Source of the DNA: Clostridia bacterium
Lineage (GTDB): Bacteria; Bacillota; Clostridia; Oscillospirales; CAG-272
Reading direction: 5' to 3'
NCBI GenBank assembly: GCA_017462035.1
Contig: JAFTRY010000007.1
Span: 17,048-81,047, forward strand
DNA length: 64,000 nucleotides
This document shows, piece after piece, positions 1-8,900 of the stretch (position 1 is the stretch's first letter; the number at the start of each line of letters is the position of its first letter). The position numbers and the translations under genes are program-made. Under the pieces are notes generated by a model that was not told the origin of the DNA, searched no databases, and saw nothing but the letters and a program-made list of their open reading frames with translations.

Positions 1-794
1 CCTGTTACGGAGATCTGATCGATGAGAAGATTCTCAACGCAGATAAAACCGTTGCCTCCGTGTCGGTGTATCTGCCCGCGGAGGGCGGATGCGCGGATAC
101 CGTGGCATTTCTGAGAGAGCGTTTTCAATCGCTTCAACTGGATGCTACCATATCGGTGAGCGGTGTCAATGAGGAGGATTGGGCAAACTCCTGGAAGGCG
201 TACTATAAGCCGATCCGTATTGGTAAAAAAATTGTGATCGTACCGGCTTGGGAAACGTATCAGTCGGAGCCGGAGGATATTATCGTTCGAATGGATCCCG
301 GCATGGCGTTCGGAACGGGAACCCATGAGACAACCAGGCTGGTGATCGGTCTGCTGGAGCGGTATGTCAAAGCGGGAGACCGTGTGCTGGACGTGGGATG
401 CGGGAGCGGAATTTTGGCAATTTGCGCATCCAAGCTGGGAGCGGGAAACTGCAAGGCTTATGATATTGATCCTGTTGCCGTTAAGGTGGCGAGAGAAAAT
501 ATCAAGGATAGCGGTCTGACCAATGTGACCTGTGACGTGTCCGACCTGTTGCGCCAGGTAGATAAGACGCAAGCGCCCTACGGTGTGATCTGCGCCAACA
601 TCGTGGCGGATATCATCATCCGTATGACCCCCGATATCGGTGCTTTTATGGACGAGAAATCCGTGATCTTAGCGTCAGGAATTATCACCGAGCGCTCTGA
701 GGACGTGATCCGCACCTTCCGGGAATACGGTTTCCGCATTGTGGAGAAGGTAGAGGAGAACGGCTGGTGCGCCCTGGTGGTCATGAAAGCATAA
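1..794 (+). CDS. prmA: Ribosomal protein L11 methyltransferase PrmA (5' end cut off by window)
   Basis: Methylates ribosomal protein L11 using S-adenosylmethionine. The reading frame is already open at base 3, where it reads CYGDLIDEKIL, so the true start lies before the window. A GTG at 60 is only an internal codon. The SAM-binding glycine motif VLDVGCGSGIL follows a PrmA-typical MDPGMAFGTGTHETT stretch, and CANIVADII matches the family's NxxA region. The length seen fits a family of about 300 residues with its first 40 or so missing. A strong terminator follows directly. Identification is firm; only the start is unknown. Confidence 0.95.
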   Translation, partial: CYGDLIDEKILNADKTVASVSVYLPAEGGCADTVAFLRERFQSLQLDATISVSGVNEEDWANSWKAYYKPIRIGKKIVIVPAWETYQSEPEDIIVRMDPGMAFGTGTHETTRLVIGLLERYVKAGDRVLDVGCGSGILAICASKLGAGNCKAYDIDPVAVKVARENIKDSGLTNVTCDVSDLLRQVDKTQAPYGVICANIVADIIIRMTPDIGAFMDEKSVILASGIITERSEDVIRTFREYGFRIVEKVEENGWCALVVMKA

Positions 795-798
795 AAGA

Positions 799-847
799 GG
801 GGCTGAGTCAAAAGCTTTTTAGAAAGCATATGGCTCAGCCCTTTTTT
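799..847 (+). terminator. Rho-independent terminator after prmA
   Basis: GGGCTGAG (800-807) pairs with CTCAGCCC (834-841) and is followed by six T residues. It lies between prmA and the convergent kinase gene ending at 850, so it may also slow transcripts arriving from the other side. Confidence 0.85.
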
Positions 848-849
848 GA

Positions 850-1680
850 TTATTTCAGCATTTCAATGAGTTTACCCAAAACAGGCTCAAACTTGGCACC
901 GTACCAGTGATTGTCAAGCTTTGCTGTTTCACGGATGCATTCCACGGTGTAGTCCGCAGCGATCCTTGAAGCATCGTAAGCACTCTTACCCCGTACCAAA
1001 GCACCGACAAAGGCGGAAGCGTAAATATCTCCCGTGCCGTGACAGCTGTTGGGTTGTTTGTCGTGCCGATAATAACGGGAACCTCCGTTTTCACAAACTA
1101 CCACGCCCGTGGTACCCTCCGCATAGGAGATACCCGTCAGCACCACGTTTTTGCACCCTAAGGTAAGAAGCTTTTCAATCAGCTCCTTTACGTATGCTTC
1201 GTCATATTCGGTTCGGTAGGGCATACCCGTCAGAAGACTTGCCTCGGTAACATTAGGCAGAAGGTAATCGGCATTAGCGCACAGCCGTTTCATAGCGTCC
1301 ACGAATTCCATATCGAAGCCGGTATAGAGAACTCCGTTGTCTGCCATGGCAGGGTCAACGATCACAGGAGTCCCTTCCTTTTTTACAGAGGAGATGATTT
1401 CCATTACATAGTCGATCTGCTTGGTACTGCCAAGATAACCGGTGTAAATCGCATCAAAGGAGATTCCTTCCTTTTTCCAGTGACGACAGATTGCGGGCAT
1501 ATCCTCGGTCAGATCACGGAAGGTAAAGCCTTGGAAACCGCCGGTATGGGTGGAAAGCACGGCTGAGGGAAGAACACAGGTCTCCACGCCGCACGCTGAG
1601 ATAATGGGAAGTGCCACGGTAAGAGAGCACTGTCCCACGCAGGAAATATCCTGAATGGTCAAAATTTTCTGATCCTTCAT
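850..1680 (-). CDS. Pyridoxamine/pyridoxal kinase (PdxY/PdxK-type ribokinase-fold)
   Basis: Predicted to phosphorylate B6 vitamers at the 5' hydroxyl in pyridoxal phosphate salvage. The 276-aa protein starts at the ATG at 1678-1680 (MKDQKILTIQDISCVGQ), preceded by AAGAGG; an upstream in-frame start exists but has no ribosome-binding site. The ribokinase-fold signature is HGTGDIYAS near residue 219, with VDPAMADNG near residue 110 and STHTGGFQGF near residue 43, all typical of PdxK/PdxY rather than ThiD. A MocR/PdxR-type regulator is divergently transcribed next door, which supports a B6 role. A thiamine-pathway kinase is possible but less likely. Confidence 0.88.
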   Translation of the reverse strand: MKDQKILTIQDISCVGQCSLTVALPIISACGVETCVLPSAVLSTHTGGFQGFTFRDLTEDMPAICRHWKKEGISFDAIYTGYLGSTKQIDYVMEIISSVKKEGTPVIVDPAMADNGVLYTGFDMEFVDAMKRLCANADYLLPNVTEASLLTGMPYRTEYDEAYVKELIEKLLTLGCKNVVLTGISYAEGTTGVVVCENGGSRYYRHDKQPNSCHGTGDIYASAFVGALVRGKSAYDASRIAADYTVECIRETAKLDNHWYGAKFEPVLGKLIEMLK

Positions 1681-1713
1681 GTGAAAAACCTCTTTACATT
1701 TTGTTTTTTTTAT

Positions 1714-1742
1714 ATTATAATAAATAAGTGGTCTTATGTAAA
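1714..1742 (-). promoter_or_regulatory. Promoter of the pyridoxamine kinase, with embedded palindrome
   Basis: On the minus strand, TTTACA (1737-1742) is separated by 17 bp from TATAAT (1714-1719). The spacer contains the inverted repeat ATAAG-TGGT-CTTAT (1724-1737). A palindrome inside the promoter, shared with the divergent MocR-type gene, is a plausible operator for that regulator (inference). Confidence 0.7.
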
Positions 1743-1773
1743 TAATCAAAAAAGGATAATTTTTTATAACCAG

Positions 1774-2844
1774 ATGGCAAAAGAAAAGAAATATTATCAG
1801 CTGTATAAGGAATTAAAGGATAAAATACTGAGCGGGGAATATTCGGCGGGGGATAAGCTTCCTTCCAAGCGAGTTGCCTCCGATCAATCGGGATATAGCA
1901 TCATCACTGTGGAAAGAGCATACGAAATGTTAGAGGATGAGGGATATATTTTTTCACGGGAACGAAGCGGATATTACGTATGCCAAATCGATGCCTTTCC
2001 AAGAAATACCGAGATAAACAAACGGGGACGGATCACACGTTTGGAAGAAACGCCTTCCAAAAATACTCAGGATTTCGAATATTCGGTATGGTTCAAAACC
2101 ATTCGCAGAGTGATATCAGAAAAGGGGGATCAGTTGTTTGTTAAGTCTCCCAATCAGGGATGCGCGGTTCTGAGAAATGCGATTGCCGATTATTTATACC
2201 GTTACCGAGGCATGATCGCCGATCCCCGTCGAATGATTATCGGATCCGGTTCGGAGCAGCTGTATGAAACAGCGGTAAAAATTCTGGGGAGAGATAAAAT
2301 ATTTGGAATTGAGGATCCTTCCTATGAGCAGATCCGTCTGGTTTATGGGGGAGTAGGAGCCGGGATTTGTTCTCTGACCATGGGGCGGGAGGGCATTGAA
2401 AGTGAGGCACTTTGGAATCATGATTTTAATGTGTTGCACGTGACTCCCTTTCATAGTTATCCTTCCGGTGTAACCACCTCGGTATCCAAGCGGTACGAGT
2501 ATCTGAAGTGGGCGGAACGAAAGGGGAGCTATATTATTGAGGATGACTTTGACAGTGAGATGTTTTTACCGGGAAACCCCATCGAATCTCTCTACTCTTT
2601 AGATACCTCACAATCCGTGATATACATCAATACCTTTTCCAAAAGTCTTTCTCCCTCTATGCGAATTGGATATATGATCTTACCTGAAGCTCTGATGCCT
2701 GTATATGACAGGGAGCTTGGTATGTTTTCCTGCTCGGTTCCGGTCATGGATCAGTATATCCTGGCAGAGTTTATCAAAAGCGGGAGCTTTGAGCGGCATC
2801 TGAACCGAATGAGAAGAAAAATGAAGTCCACGGAGGGATCATGA
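1774..2844 (+). CDS. MocR/PdxR-type regulator (GntR HTH + aminotransferase-like domain), C-terminally truncated
   Basis: GntR-family regulator fused to a fold-type I aminotransferase-like domain, the family that includes PdxR, a PLP-sensing regulator of B6 metabolism. The start is ATG 1774 (MAKEKKYYQLYKELK). Only a poor ribosome-binding site, AAAGGA about 18 bp upstream, is visible. The winged helix is at residues 1-70 (KLPSKRVASDQSGYS) and the PLP-lysine region reads INTFSKSLSPSMRIGY. The protein is 356 aa, whereas MocR proteins usually reach about 460. The sequence breaks off after HLNRMRRKMK, just where the C-terminal subdomain should continue. The stop codon is 1 bp before the inverted-repeat element starting at 2846, so the gene was probably shortened by that insertion or an associated deletion. 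It may be non-functional, although the DNA-binding domain is intact. Confidence 0.85.
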   Translation: MAKEKKYYQLYKELKDKILSGEYSAGDKLPSKRVASDQSGYSIITVERAYEMLEDEGYIFSRERSGYYVCQIDAFPRNTEINKRGRITRLEETPSKNTQDFEYSVWFKTIRRVISEKGDQLFVKSPNQGCAVLRNAIADYLYRYRGMIADPRRMIIGSGSEQLYETAVKILGRDKIFGIEDPSYEQIRLVYGGVGAGICSLTMGREGIESEALWNHDFNVLHVTPFHSYPSGVTTSVSKRYEYLKWAERKGSYIIEDDFDSEMFLPGNPIESLYSLDTSQSVIYINTFSKSLSPSMRIGYMILPEALMPVYDRELGMFSCSVPVMDQYILAEFIKSGSFERHLNRMRRKMKSTEGS

Positions 2845-2931
2845 AAAGAAAAACACCGTCAGCGTTAGCGTGATATCCTTAACGGACAATCACGCATCGA
2901 GATAAATCCCCAACGGGATTTTCGATATGTT

Positions 2932-3077
2932 GCTGACGCAACTTGATATGCCTGCAGCTCGATATGTTTGCTTTGCAAACGAGGGATTTATCTCATATCG
3001 AATTGGAGCGAAGCGACAATATATCGAGTTCGAGCAAAGCGAGAACATATCGAGTCAACGAAGTTGACATATCGACA
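2932..3077. repeat. Cluster of short hairpins separated by ATATCGA boxes
   Basis: ATATCGA or its complement occurs around 2933, 2960, 2996, 3021, 3048 and 3070, with a variable palindromic insert between copies. Spacing is short (10-30 bp) and the inserts are themselves palindromic, which is unlike CRISPR spacers. The cluster lies wholly inside the inverted-repeat element. Confidence 0.7.
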
Positions 3078-3089
3078 GAAAGAAAAGCA

Positions 3090-3136
3090 AGAGCAAGAAC
3101 AGAAGGATTTTCTCCTCTTATTCTTGCTCTTTTCTG
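3090..3136. terminator. Terminator-like hairpin inside the inverted-repeat element
   Basis: AGAGCAAGAA (3090-3099) pairs with TTCTTGCTCT (3121-3130), followed by TTTTCTGTTT on the plus strand; the other arm is flanked by an A-rich tract, so it could act in both directions. It lies between the convergent regulator and mutY and could end both transcripts. Confidence 0.5.
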
Positions 3137-3255
3137 TTTGTATAAGGGTTTGGGCTTAGCCCATAAAGTATTTGACAAGACAAATGCGATGCTCGCACTT
3201 AGCGGTATTTTCAAATTCTCCGCTAAGAACATCACACATTCTGACGGTGTTTTTC

Positions 3256-4329
3256 TTAATGGTCAAAATTGGAAAGAATATAGCGAAGATAAAACCGAAA
3301 TGCGGTAGGAATGGCAACGTCCCGCCTAAGCTCGTCCGGAGTAAACCAGAAGAATTCGTCGGAGGGAAGGGAACATTGCACTGATATACCTGTCATATTC
3401 CATGTGATGTGGGTAAAGATGTGGGTAGCGTCTCCGCAAGGTATGATATGCTCGGGTGCAAGGCTTTTTCCTTGTAGGAGCTCTTCAATTTCTTGAACGG
3501 ATCGCTTTCCGGATAGACTTGGAAACTCCCAAAGTCCTGCTAAAAGTCCCTCTTTGGGACGCTTGCGAAGGGCAATTTTTCCGTCACAATGAAGAATGAG
3601 GACGGTGTGATCCTCGGTGCGGCGTTCCTTTTTTGGGCTCTTTTTCGGAAGCGTGCTCCAGGTGTTGTCCCTCCTGGCAACACATTGCTCCCGGAGCGGA
3701 CATTCATCACACTTAGGTACACCCGCGGGAATACAGATCTTCTCGCCAAGCTCCATGATCCCTTCGGTCAGATCTCCCGCATCCTCGCCGGAGGGGTAAA
3801 TTTCCCGAAGCCACTCCGTCACCTCTTTTTTGGTGGATGCTTGCGCGATGTCGTCCTCCCGCCCGGTCAGACGCATAACCACACGCAGTACGTTCCCGTC
3901 TACGGCAGGCTCAGGCAGCCCGTAAGCAATGGAAGCAATGGCACCGGCGGTGTAATCCCCAATTCCGGAAAGACGGCGTAAAGCGTCAAAATCCGGTGGT
4001 AAGACTCCGCCATGTTCATTGACCGTCTGTATGGCGGCTTTTTTCAGATTGCGTGCTCGGCTGTAATAGCCAAGTCCTTCCCATAGCTTCATCAATCTGT
4101 CATCCGGCACGTTTGCCAATGCCTCTACGGTGGGAAGCTCTTCGAGAAACCGGTGATAATAGGGAATGACCGCTTCAATTCGGGTTTGTTGAAGCATGAT
4201 CTCTGAGATCCATATGCGATAAGGCTCCTTTCCCTCACGCCAGGGTAACATCCGTCGGTTCTGTCGGTACCAGGTTAGGATCGGTTCGATCAGTTCTTTC
4301 TGTAAAATGGGTGATGTTTGTTGTTTCAT
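3256..4329 (-). CDS. mutY: A/G-specific adenine glycosylase MutY
   Basis: Base-excision repair enzyme that removes adenine mispaired with 8-oxoguanine. At 357 aa it has the full architecture. Glu43 in SEIMLQQT is the catalytic acid, the helix-hairpin-helix GIGDYTAGA is near 122-130, and Asp144 sits in AVDGNVLR. The [4Fe-4S] cysteines are C199, C207, C210 and C216. A Nudix-like C-terminal domain for 8-oxoG recognition follows (GLLAGLWEFPSL). The ATG at 4327-4329 has GAAAGGAA upstream. The gene is 31 bp behind the DUF815 ATPase gene and probably co-transcribed with it. Its stop codon overlaps the outer edge of the MITE-like element. Confidence 0.95.
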   Translation of the reverse strand: MKQQTSPILQKELIEPILTWYRQNRRMLPWREGKEPYRIWISEIMLQQTRIEAVIPYYHRFLEELPTVEALANVPDDRLMKLWEGLGYYSRARNLKKAAIQTVNEHGGVLPPDFDALRRLSGIGDYTAGAIASIAYGLPEPAVDGNVLRVVMRLTGREDDIAQASTKKEVTEWLREIYPSGEDAGDLTEGIMELGEKICIPAGVPKCDECPLREQCVARRDNTWSTLPKKSPKKERRTEDHTVLILHCDGKIALRKRPKEGLLAGLWEFPSLSGKRSVQEIEELLQGKSLAPEHIIPCGDATHIFTHITWNMTGISVQCSLPSDEFFWFTPDELRRDVAIPTAFRFYLRYILSNFDH

Positions 4330-4360
4330 AAATTCCTTTCACTAAATGGAACGAACGACA

Positions 4361-5671
4361 TTAGCCCAGCTTTCCGCACAAATGATTGATAAATTGCTGA
4401 GCGGTACGACCCGAGATCCCTCCGTTTCGCATTTCCCACGCGCGGGCTTGTCCAAGAACCTCTTCTCGGGAAAGCTTGATCTCTGGATGACGGCAGGCGA
4501 GTTCCCATACAATATTATCAAATTCCGTGTAAGAAGGCTTGAAATAGCCAATGGATAAACCAAATCGGTTCACGAGAGACAGCTTTTCCTCCACGGTCTC
4601 CGAACGGTGGATATCTCCCACATTCTCTGCATCGCTCCGATCCTTCCAGGTCTCCTTGATAAGATGACGGCGGTTGGAGGTGGCATAAATGAGCACATTA
4701 TCCGGCTTGGTTTCCACGCCGCCCTCGATGATTGCCTTTAAGTACTTATATTCGATTTCTTGTTCTTCAAAGGAAAGATCGTCCATGTAGATGATAAATC
4801 GATAGTTTCGGTTTTTAATTTGGGAGATGATCTGGGAGAGATAGCAGAATTGATGCTTGTAGATCTCGATCATACGAAGTCCCTGGTCGTAATACCGATT
4901 GACAATGGCTTTGATGCTGGTGGATTTTCCGGTTCCGCTGTCGCCATAGAGAAGGACATTGTTGGCGCTCCGCCCCTCGACAAAAGCTTCCGTATTGTCG
5001 GTAAGCATTTTTTTCTGAAGCTCATAGCCTATAAGGTCATCAAGCCGAATGGGCTCCATATTGGTAATAGAACGGATGGACACCTGCCCGTTGTCCATGG
5101 ACTCCAGACGAAATGCCTTGTTTAACCCGAACATGCCTACCCCATAAGCGCGGTAGAAGTTGGCAACAAGGTCAAAGATCTCCCGCCCATCCCGTGCCTT
5201 CTCAATCTGTCTGCTGAGTGTCCGTACCTTTTCACTGACGTTTTTGTTGTAGATCTGCTCTCTCTTGGTGATGGCATGATAATTTGCCAGGGTAGAGAAG
5301 CAGTTGATATTCAGCGCGGCTTCAATAGGGGTAAAATCGAAATCAAAGAGCTCCTTGAATACTTGAAAATCGTTAATGGCAAAGCCGTTTACCGTCCCCT
5401 CTTGCCGCCCTGCCTTTTCGTAGGTCAGACTGAAGGGATTTTCGTCAGTAATCATGAGAAAGGTAAGGTAATTGTGCCAGAGGTTTTGATCGAATCCATA
5501 TTTGGTAGCTACTTCTAATAGCTCACGGATCTGAGTATAGATTCGAGAACGAAGATGCTCGGGGGTGTCGGAAGAGGTATCAAAATCTTCAAAGATCTGT
5601 TCCAGCTTGGAAAGGATGCTGTCACCGGACAGATCACGATAAAGAATCAGTTTAGAAATATTTTTATACAT
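4361..5671 (-). CDS. DUF815-family AAA+ ATPase
   Basis: Cytoplasmic P-loop ATPase of the DUF815 family, whose cellular role is not well established. The 436-aa protein has a helical N-terminal half of about 200 residues, then Walker [10 protein letters not shown] (243-251), Walker [10 protein letters not shown] (293-301) and the family-typical [13 protein letters not shown] near residue 330. A consensus promoter lies 35 bp upstream and the start is followed closely by mutY, making a two-gene transcript. The family assignment is strong. A function linked to mutY is not shown by the sequence. Confidence 0.9.
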   Translation of the reverse strand: MYKNISKLILYRDLSGDSILSKLEQIFEDFDTSSDTPEHLRSRIYTQIRELLEVATKYGFDQNLWHNYLTFLMITDENPFSLTYEKAGRQEGTVNGFAINDFQVFKELFDFDFTPIEAALNINCFSTLANYHAITKREQIYNKNVSEKVRTLSRQIEKARDGREIFDLVANFYRAYGVGMFGLNKAFRLESMDNGQVSIRSITNMEPIRLDDLIGYELQKKMLTDNTEAFVEGRSANNVLLYGDSGTGKSTSIKAIVNRYYDQGLRMIEIYKHQFCYLSQIISQIKNRNYRFIIYMDDLSFEEQEIEYKYLKAIIEGGVETKPDNVLIYATSNRRHLIKETWKDRSDAENVGDIHRSETVEEKLSLVNRFGLSIGYFKPSYTEFDNIVWELACRHPEIKLSREEVLGQARAWEMRNGGISGRTAQQFINHLCGKLG

Positions 5672-5705
5672 ATAAGCGTCCTTTTTTATAGTTTTATGAT
5701 TCTAT

Positions 5706-5734
5706 ATTATACACGGAAAATCAACAGAAGTCAA
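5706..5734 (-). promoter_or_regulatory. Promoter of the DUF815-mutY operon
   Basis: On the minus strand, TTGACT (5729-5734) is 17 bp from a perfect TATAAT (5706-5711), about 35 bp before the DUF815 start codon. Confidence 0.85.
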
Positions 5735-5769
5735 TCTTAAATTTAAAACATATTCGGACAGACGTGTTC

Positions 5770-5801
5770 GGACAGTGGACAGCGTAAGCTGCCCACTGTC
5801 C
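5770..5801. repeat. Strong intergenic hairpin
   Basis: GGACAGTGG-A-CAGC (5770-5783) pairs with GCTG-C-CCACTGTCC (5788-5801), with a single mismatch and the loop GTAA, which is a GNRA tetraloop in the plus-strand transcript. No T tract follows on either strand. It lies just downstream of the small ORF at 5820-5897 in the minus direction and may protect or end that transcript. Confidence 0.65.
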
Positions 5802-5819
5802 ATACTGATCTTGAAAAAC

Positions 5820-5897
5820 TCATATCATCCCTGTAATGATGGATTTCGTCATGCTCCAAGCGGCTTGAACGGTGGCGAAATTTTCAATGATAGGCAT
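5820..5897 (-). CDS. Candidate small protein (25 aa) with its own promoter and ribosome-binding site
   Basis: Reading the minus strand from ATG 5895-5897 gives a 25-residue peptide beginning MPIIENFATVQAAW and ending SIITGMI, rich in Ile, Met and Ala. GGAG lies 5 bp before the ATG. A consensus promoter (TTGACA-18-TACAAT, 5947-5976) is placed to start a transcript near 5940, giving a leader of about 45 nt that folds into a hairpin. I do not recognise the peptide. Its size and hydrophobicity would fit a small membrane or regulatory peptide, but this is inference, and the transcript could instead be a non-coding RNA. There is nothing else coding between 5672 and 5972. Confidence 0.45.
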   Translation of the reverse strand: MPIIENFATVQAAWSMTKSIITGMI

Positions 5898-5971
5898 AGA
5901 TACTCCTGTAAGGTGATTTGTTATGGAAGAGAATCTCTCCTATAACATTGTATGTCTGCCATGGAGTATCT
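5898..5971 (-). promoter_or_regulatory. Inverted repeat and nested hairpin controlling the small ORF
   Basis: A 9-bp perfect inverted repeat, AGATACTCC (5898-5906) and GGAGTATCT (5963-5971), encloses a second hairpin of about 12 bp (5920-5946). The left arm contains the ribosome-binding site of the small ORF. The right arm lies in the spacer of its promoter. In a read-through transcript from addA the ribosome-binding site would be paired; in a transcript from the local promoter the pairing arm would be absent. Confidence 0.5.
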
Positions 5972-5976
5972 GTCAA
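5947..5976 (-). promoter_or_regulatory. Promoter overlapping the addA stop codon
   Basis: A perfect TTGACA (5971-5976) overlaps the addA stop codon, with TACAAT (5947-5952) after an 18-bp spacer. It points toward the 25-codon ORF at 5820-5897. Confidence 0.65.
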
Positions 5977-8900
5977 AGAGTGTCGAGAATGTTTTTTGAA
6001 AAGATCAGCGGCAGAGGAGGAATGTCAAAGAGGATCCCCGCGTGAGTGGAGTAAACTGCCAAACGGTCACAAGGCCGTTCAAACAACAGCTCAGCCGCGT
6101 GAGCATAGTAGGATAATTGCAGACCGTGCGCTTCGTTCATCCTTTGACAGGCAAGCTGTGGATTGGATAATTCTTCTTTAGTAAGACGGTCAGTTTTATA
6201 GTCAAAGAGGCATAATTTTCCCTCCTGATCGATCACGATCAGGTCGATGACTCCCTGAACCGCCAACCGTTCTTTTTCCAGGTGCTTGCGGAAAAGAGGA
6301 TCCTCAGTAAAGGCATCCGGTGAGAGTAATACGTTAAAGCGTTGTTCCCGGATGATCTGCCGCGCGCCTAAGATCGTATCAAACAGTTCACTGCGGAAAA
6401 AGGCTTCCAGCTCACTTTGATAGATCAGCTCGGCAATGTTCTCGGGAAGGAATTTTTTGCTTAACAAACGGGAGAGCTCTTCCTTGACACCGTGAACTTT
6501 GGCATAACGAAAATCACAGAATTGCAGAAAAAGATGCGTGGCGGTCCCTCGATCAGCGGCGGATGCCTGTGACGGCTTCCCGGTAATGAAAAAGTCTGGA
6601 ATTTTTGTCTTTTTTTCCTTCGGAAAAAGATCTGCGGAGGTGTCGTTCGTATCAAGAACGTCGGGAGAGAGGCGGGAAACCGAAAGCTTTGCCGGAATTC
6701 GCTTCATATCGGAATAGGGATATCGGAAGGAATATTTTTCTTTCAGCGTTTCATACAAAGCGGTATTCACTTCCGGCTGAGTGAAATCGGTTCCAGGGTG
6801 CTGCGCCTCGGTAGGCGATTCTCCTTGACATTCTTCGAGAGAAACAAAAGACAACCGAGCACAGGAAGCAGAATTTTCAGCAGTTGCGAAGGGAAGAAGG
6901 ATCCAATCCAGATAGGAAGAGCAACGAAGCAGTGTATGTCGGTCACAGAAATCTGCCTTCGCCTGTGCCTTTGCCATCAGCTTTTCTTCGGATTGGGTCG
7001 TGGAGGCGGTAATGTACAAACGCTCTCTGGCACGAGTCAGAGCCACGTAGAGTACCCGCATTTCCTCTTCCGTCTGCTTGCTTCCTATATTGGCGGTAAG
7101 GGCTTCACGCATGGGCGTGTTGATCCGTGCAAATCCCGTACTGTCGGCAATTTTCATGGCAATACCGGTTGGATAATCAAAGAGTAGACTTTCCTGCTGA
7201 TCCTGACGGTTGAATCGGCTTGCCGTACCGCAAAGGAAGCAGACGGGAAATTCCAAGCCCTTGGATTGGTGGATGCTCATGAGATTGACTCGATCAGGGG
7301 TACTTCCCTTGGAGGGAAGCTTCATTTTTTTGCCCTCCTCAATGAGATTGTTGACAAGCTCAATAAAATTATAAAGACCCTTAAAGGACCCCGATTCAAA
7401 GGTGCGGGCAAATTCGTAGAGACGAAGAAGATTTCCGCCCTTTCCGTGCTCGCCCTCATTCAGAAGTCCGGAGGAGATGAACATTTCCGACTCAAAAAGA
7501 ATACGAAGAAAGCGGTCAATGGGAAGGGTAAGAGCACTTTGACGAAGGGATTCCAGGGAGGAACGAAAGGCTTGACAACGCTGTGCCAATTCATCCTCTC
7601 CCTCAGCGTAGTTTAAAAGAGCGTCATAGAGAGAATGAGAGGAATCACTGCCTCGGCGAATGAGAATCAGATCCTCCAAGCTAAAGCCATAGATGGGAGA
7701 GCGAAGAGTTCCCGTCAAGAAAATATCTCTGTGGGGGTTGTCCACGGCGTTCAGAAGACAGAGCACCATCAAAACGTCAGGACTTTCAAAATAGCTGTCT
7801 CCGTCGTTTTGTGAGGTAAGGATTCCACGCTTCTGTAAAGCCTCCGCTACGTAAGCACCCATGGAATTGGAGCGAAACAAAACGGCGATATCTCCCGGCA
7901 GAATGGGGGATCCGTCTGCCTTTTTTTCGGTTGCGATCAAGTGGGAAATGGTTTGCGCGATATACTCCGCCTCCAGGGTTTTCTTTTCCGGTAGTTCTTC
8001 CTCAGTGCTCGCGTCGTCGCCCTCTTTCTTCCTTTCCGGTTTTGGGGCAATCAGTACCGATACCTCAACCGGAGGGGATTGATAGTCGGGAGAGGGGGGG
8101 AGCTTGGAGAAAACCAGATCGTCCTGCGGTTGATATCCGATACTATTCGTACAGACGGAAAAAATACGAGAACAGACCAGGTTCGTAAACTCAATAATAT
8201 GCTTGTCGCAACGGAAATTTTCAGACATGAAAATGGTTGCTGAATCGGACTGTTTCGCTTGGGAACGACCCAGGTCGGGAAAGGCAGTACGATAGCCGGA
8301 GAATACCTGAGGCTCCGCGCCGCGGAAACTGTAAATGCTCTGTTTGATATCCCCTACCATAAATCGGTTTGTAGGCTGAGAGATAGAGCGGAAGATGAGA
8401 TCCTGTACCAGATCCACGTCTTGATATTCGTCTATGTATATGTCGGTGAACTGCTGTGCGTACTGAGTTGCCGTCTCGGTAGGAGTACCGTCCGAATTTA
8501 CCAAAAGTTTTAACGTGTAACGGCGAATATCCTGAAAATCCATCATATTCCGTCGGAGCTTTTCTTCTCTTAACTGCTCGTCATAGATTTTGAGAAGCTC
8601 ATACAGCTTCTCCGTATGACGTGCCGTGTCCAGCATCGCGCGTCGAATCGTATCGGGGGTCTTGGAAAAATAATTTTTTCTTAGGGAACGAAGCTTGTCG
8701 ATCAGGTCGGTTCTCAGTTGATTAAAGCGCTCACTGTCTTCCGTGACGTATTCCGCCTTCAGGCGTTTTCGCGGAATGGGCGAAAAACTGTTTAGGCAAG
8801 CCTGCGCGCGGAGATAGGCATCACGGGGATCCCTCAAGGCATCCAACAGGGAAAGACAAAAACTTCGGTCATATTCAAAGGAGGGAAGCATAGCGGCGGA

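Larger units (their letters stand above)
2846..3257. mobile_element. MITE-like non-coding element with 17-bp perfect terminal inverted repeats
   Basis: AAGAAAAACACCGTCAG (2846-2862) recurs as its exact reverse complement at 3241-3257. The roughly 380 bp between them contain no credible gene. They hold back-to-back short palindromes, for example GCGTGAT/ATCACGC (2869-2895), AATCCC/GGGATT (2904-2920), GTTGC/GCAAC (2929-2942), GTTTGC/GCAAAC (2966-2980), GTCAAC/GTTGAC (3053-3067) and GGGC/GCCC near 3152. Many are separated by CATATCGA or CGATATG. The left end abuts the truncated regulator and the right end overlaps the mutY stop codon. No transposase is encoded, so it would need one in trans (inference). 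No clear target duplication is visible. Confidence 0.7.

Noticed and set aside
2932..3077. Possible CRISPR-like array of ATATCGA repeats
   Set aside because: Repeats are only 7-8 bp, the intervals are short and themselves palindromic, and no cas genes are present.
2943..3308. Several overlapping frames of 60-120 codons in the repeat region
   Set aside because: They consist of translated palindromes, lack ribosome-binding sites and overlap each other on both strands; the region is better explained as a non-coding repeat element.
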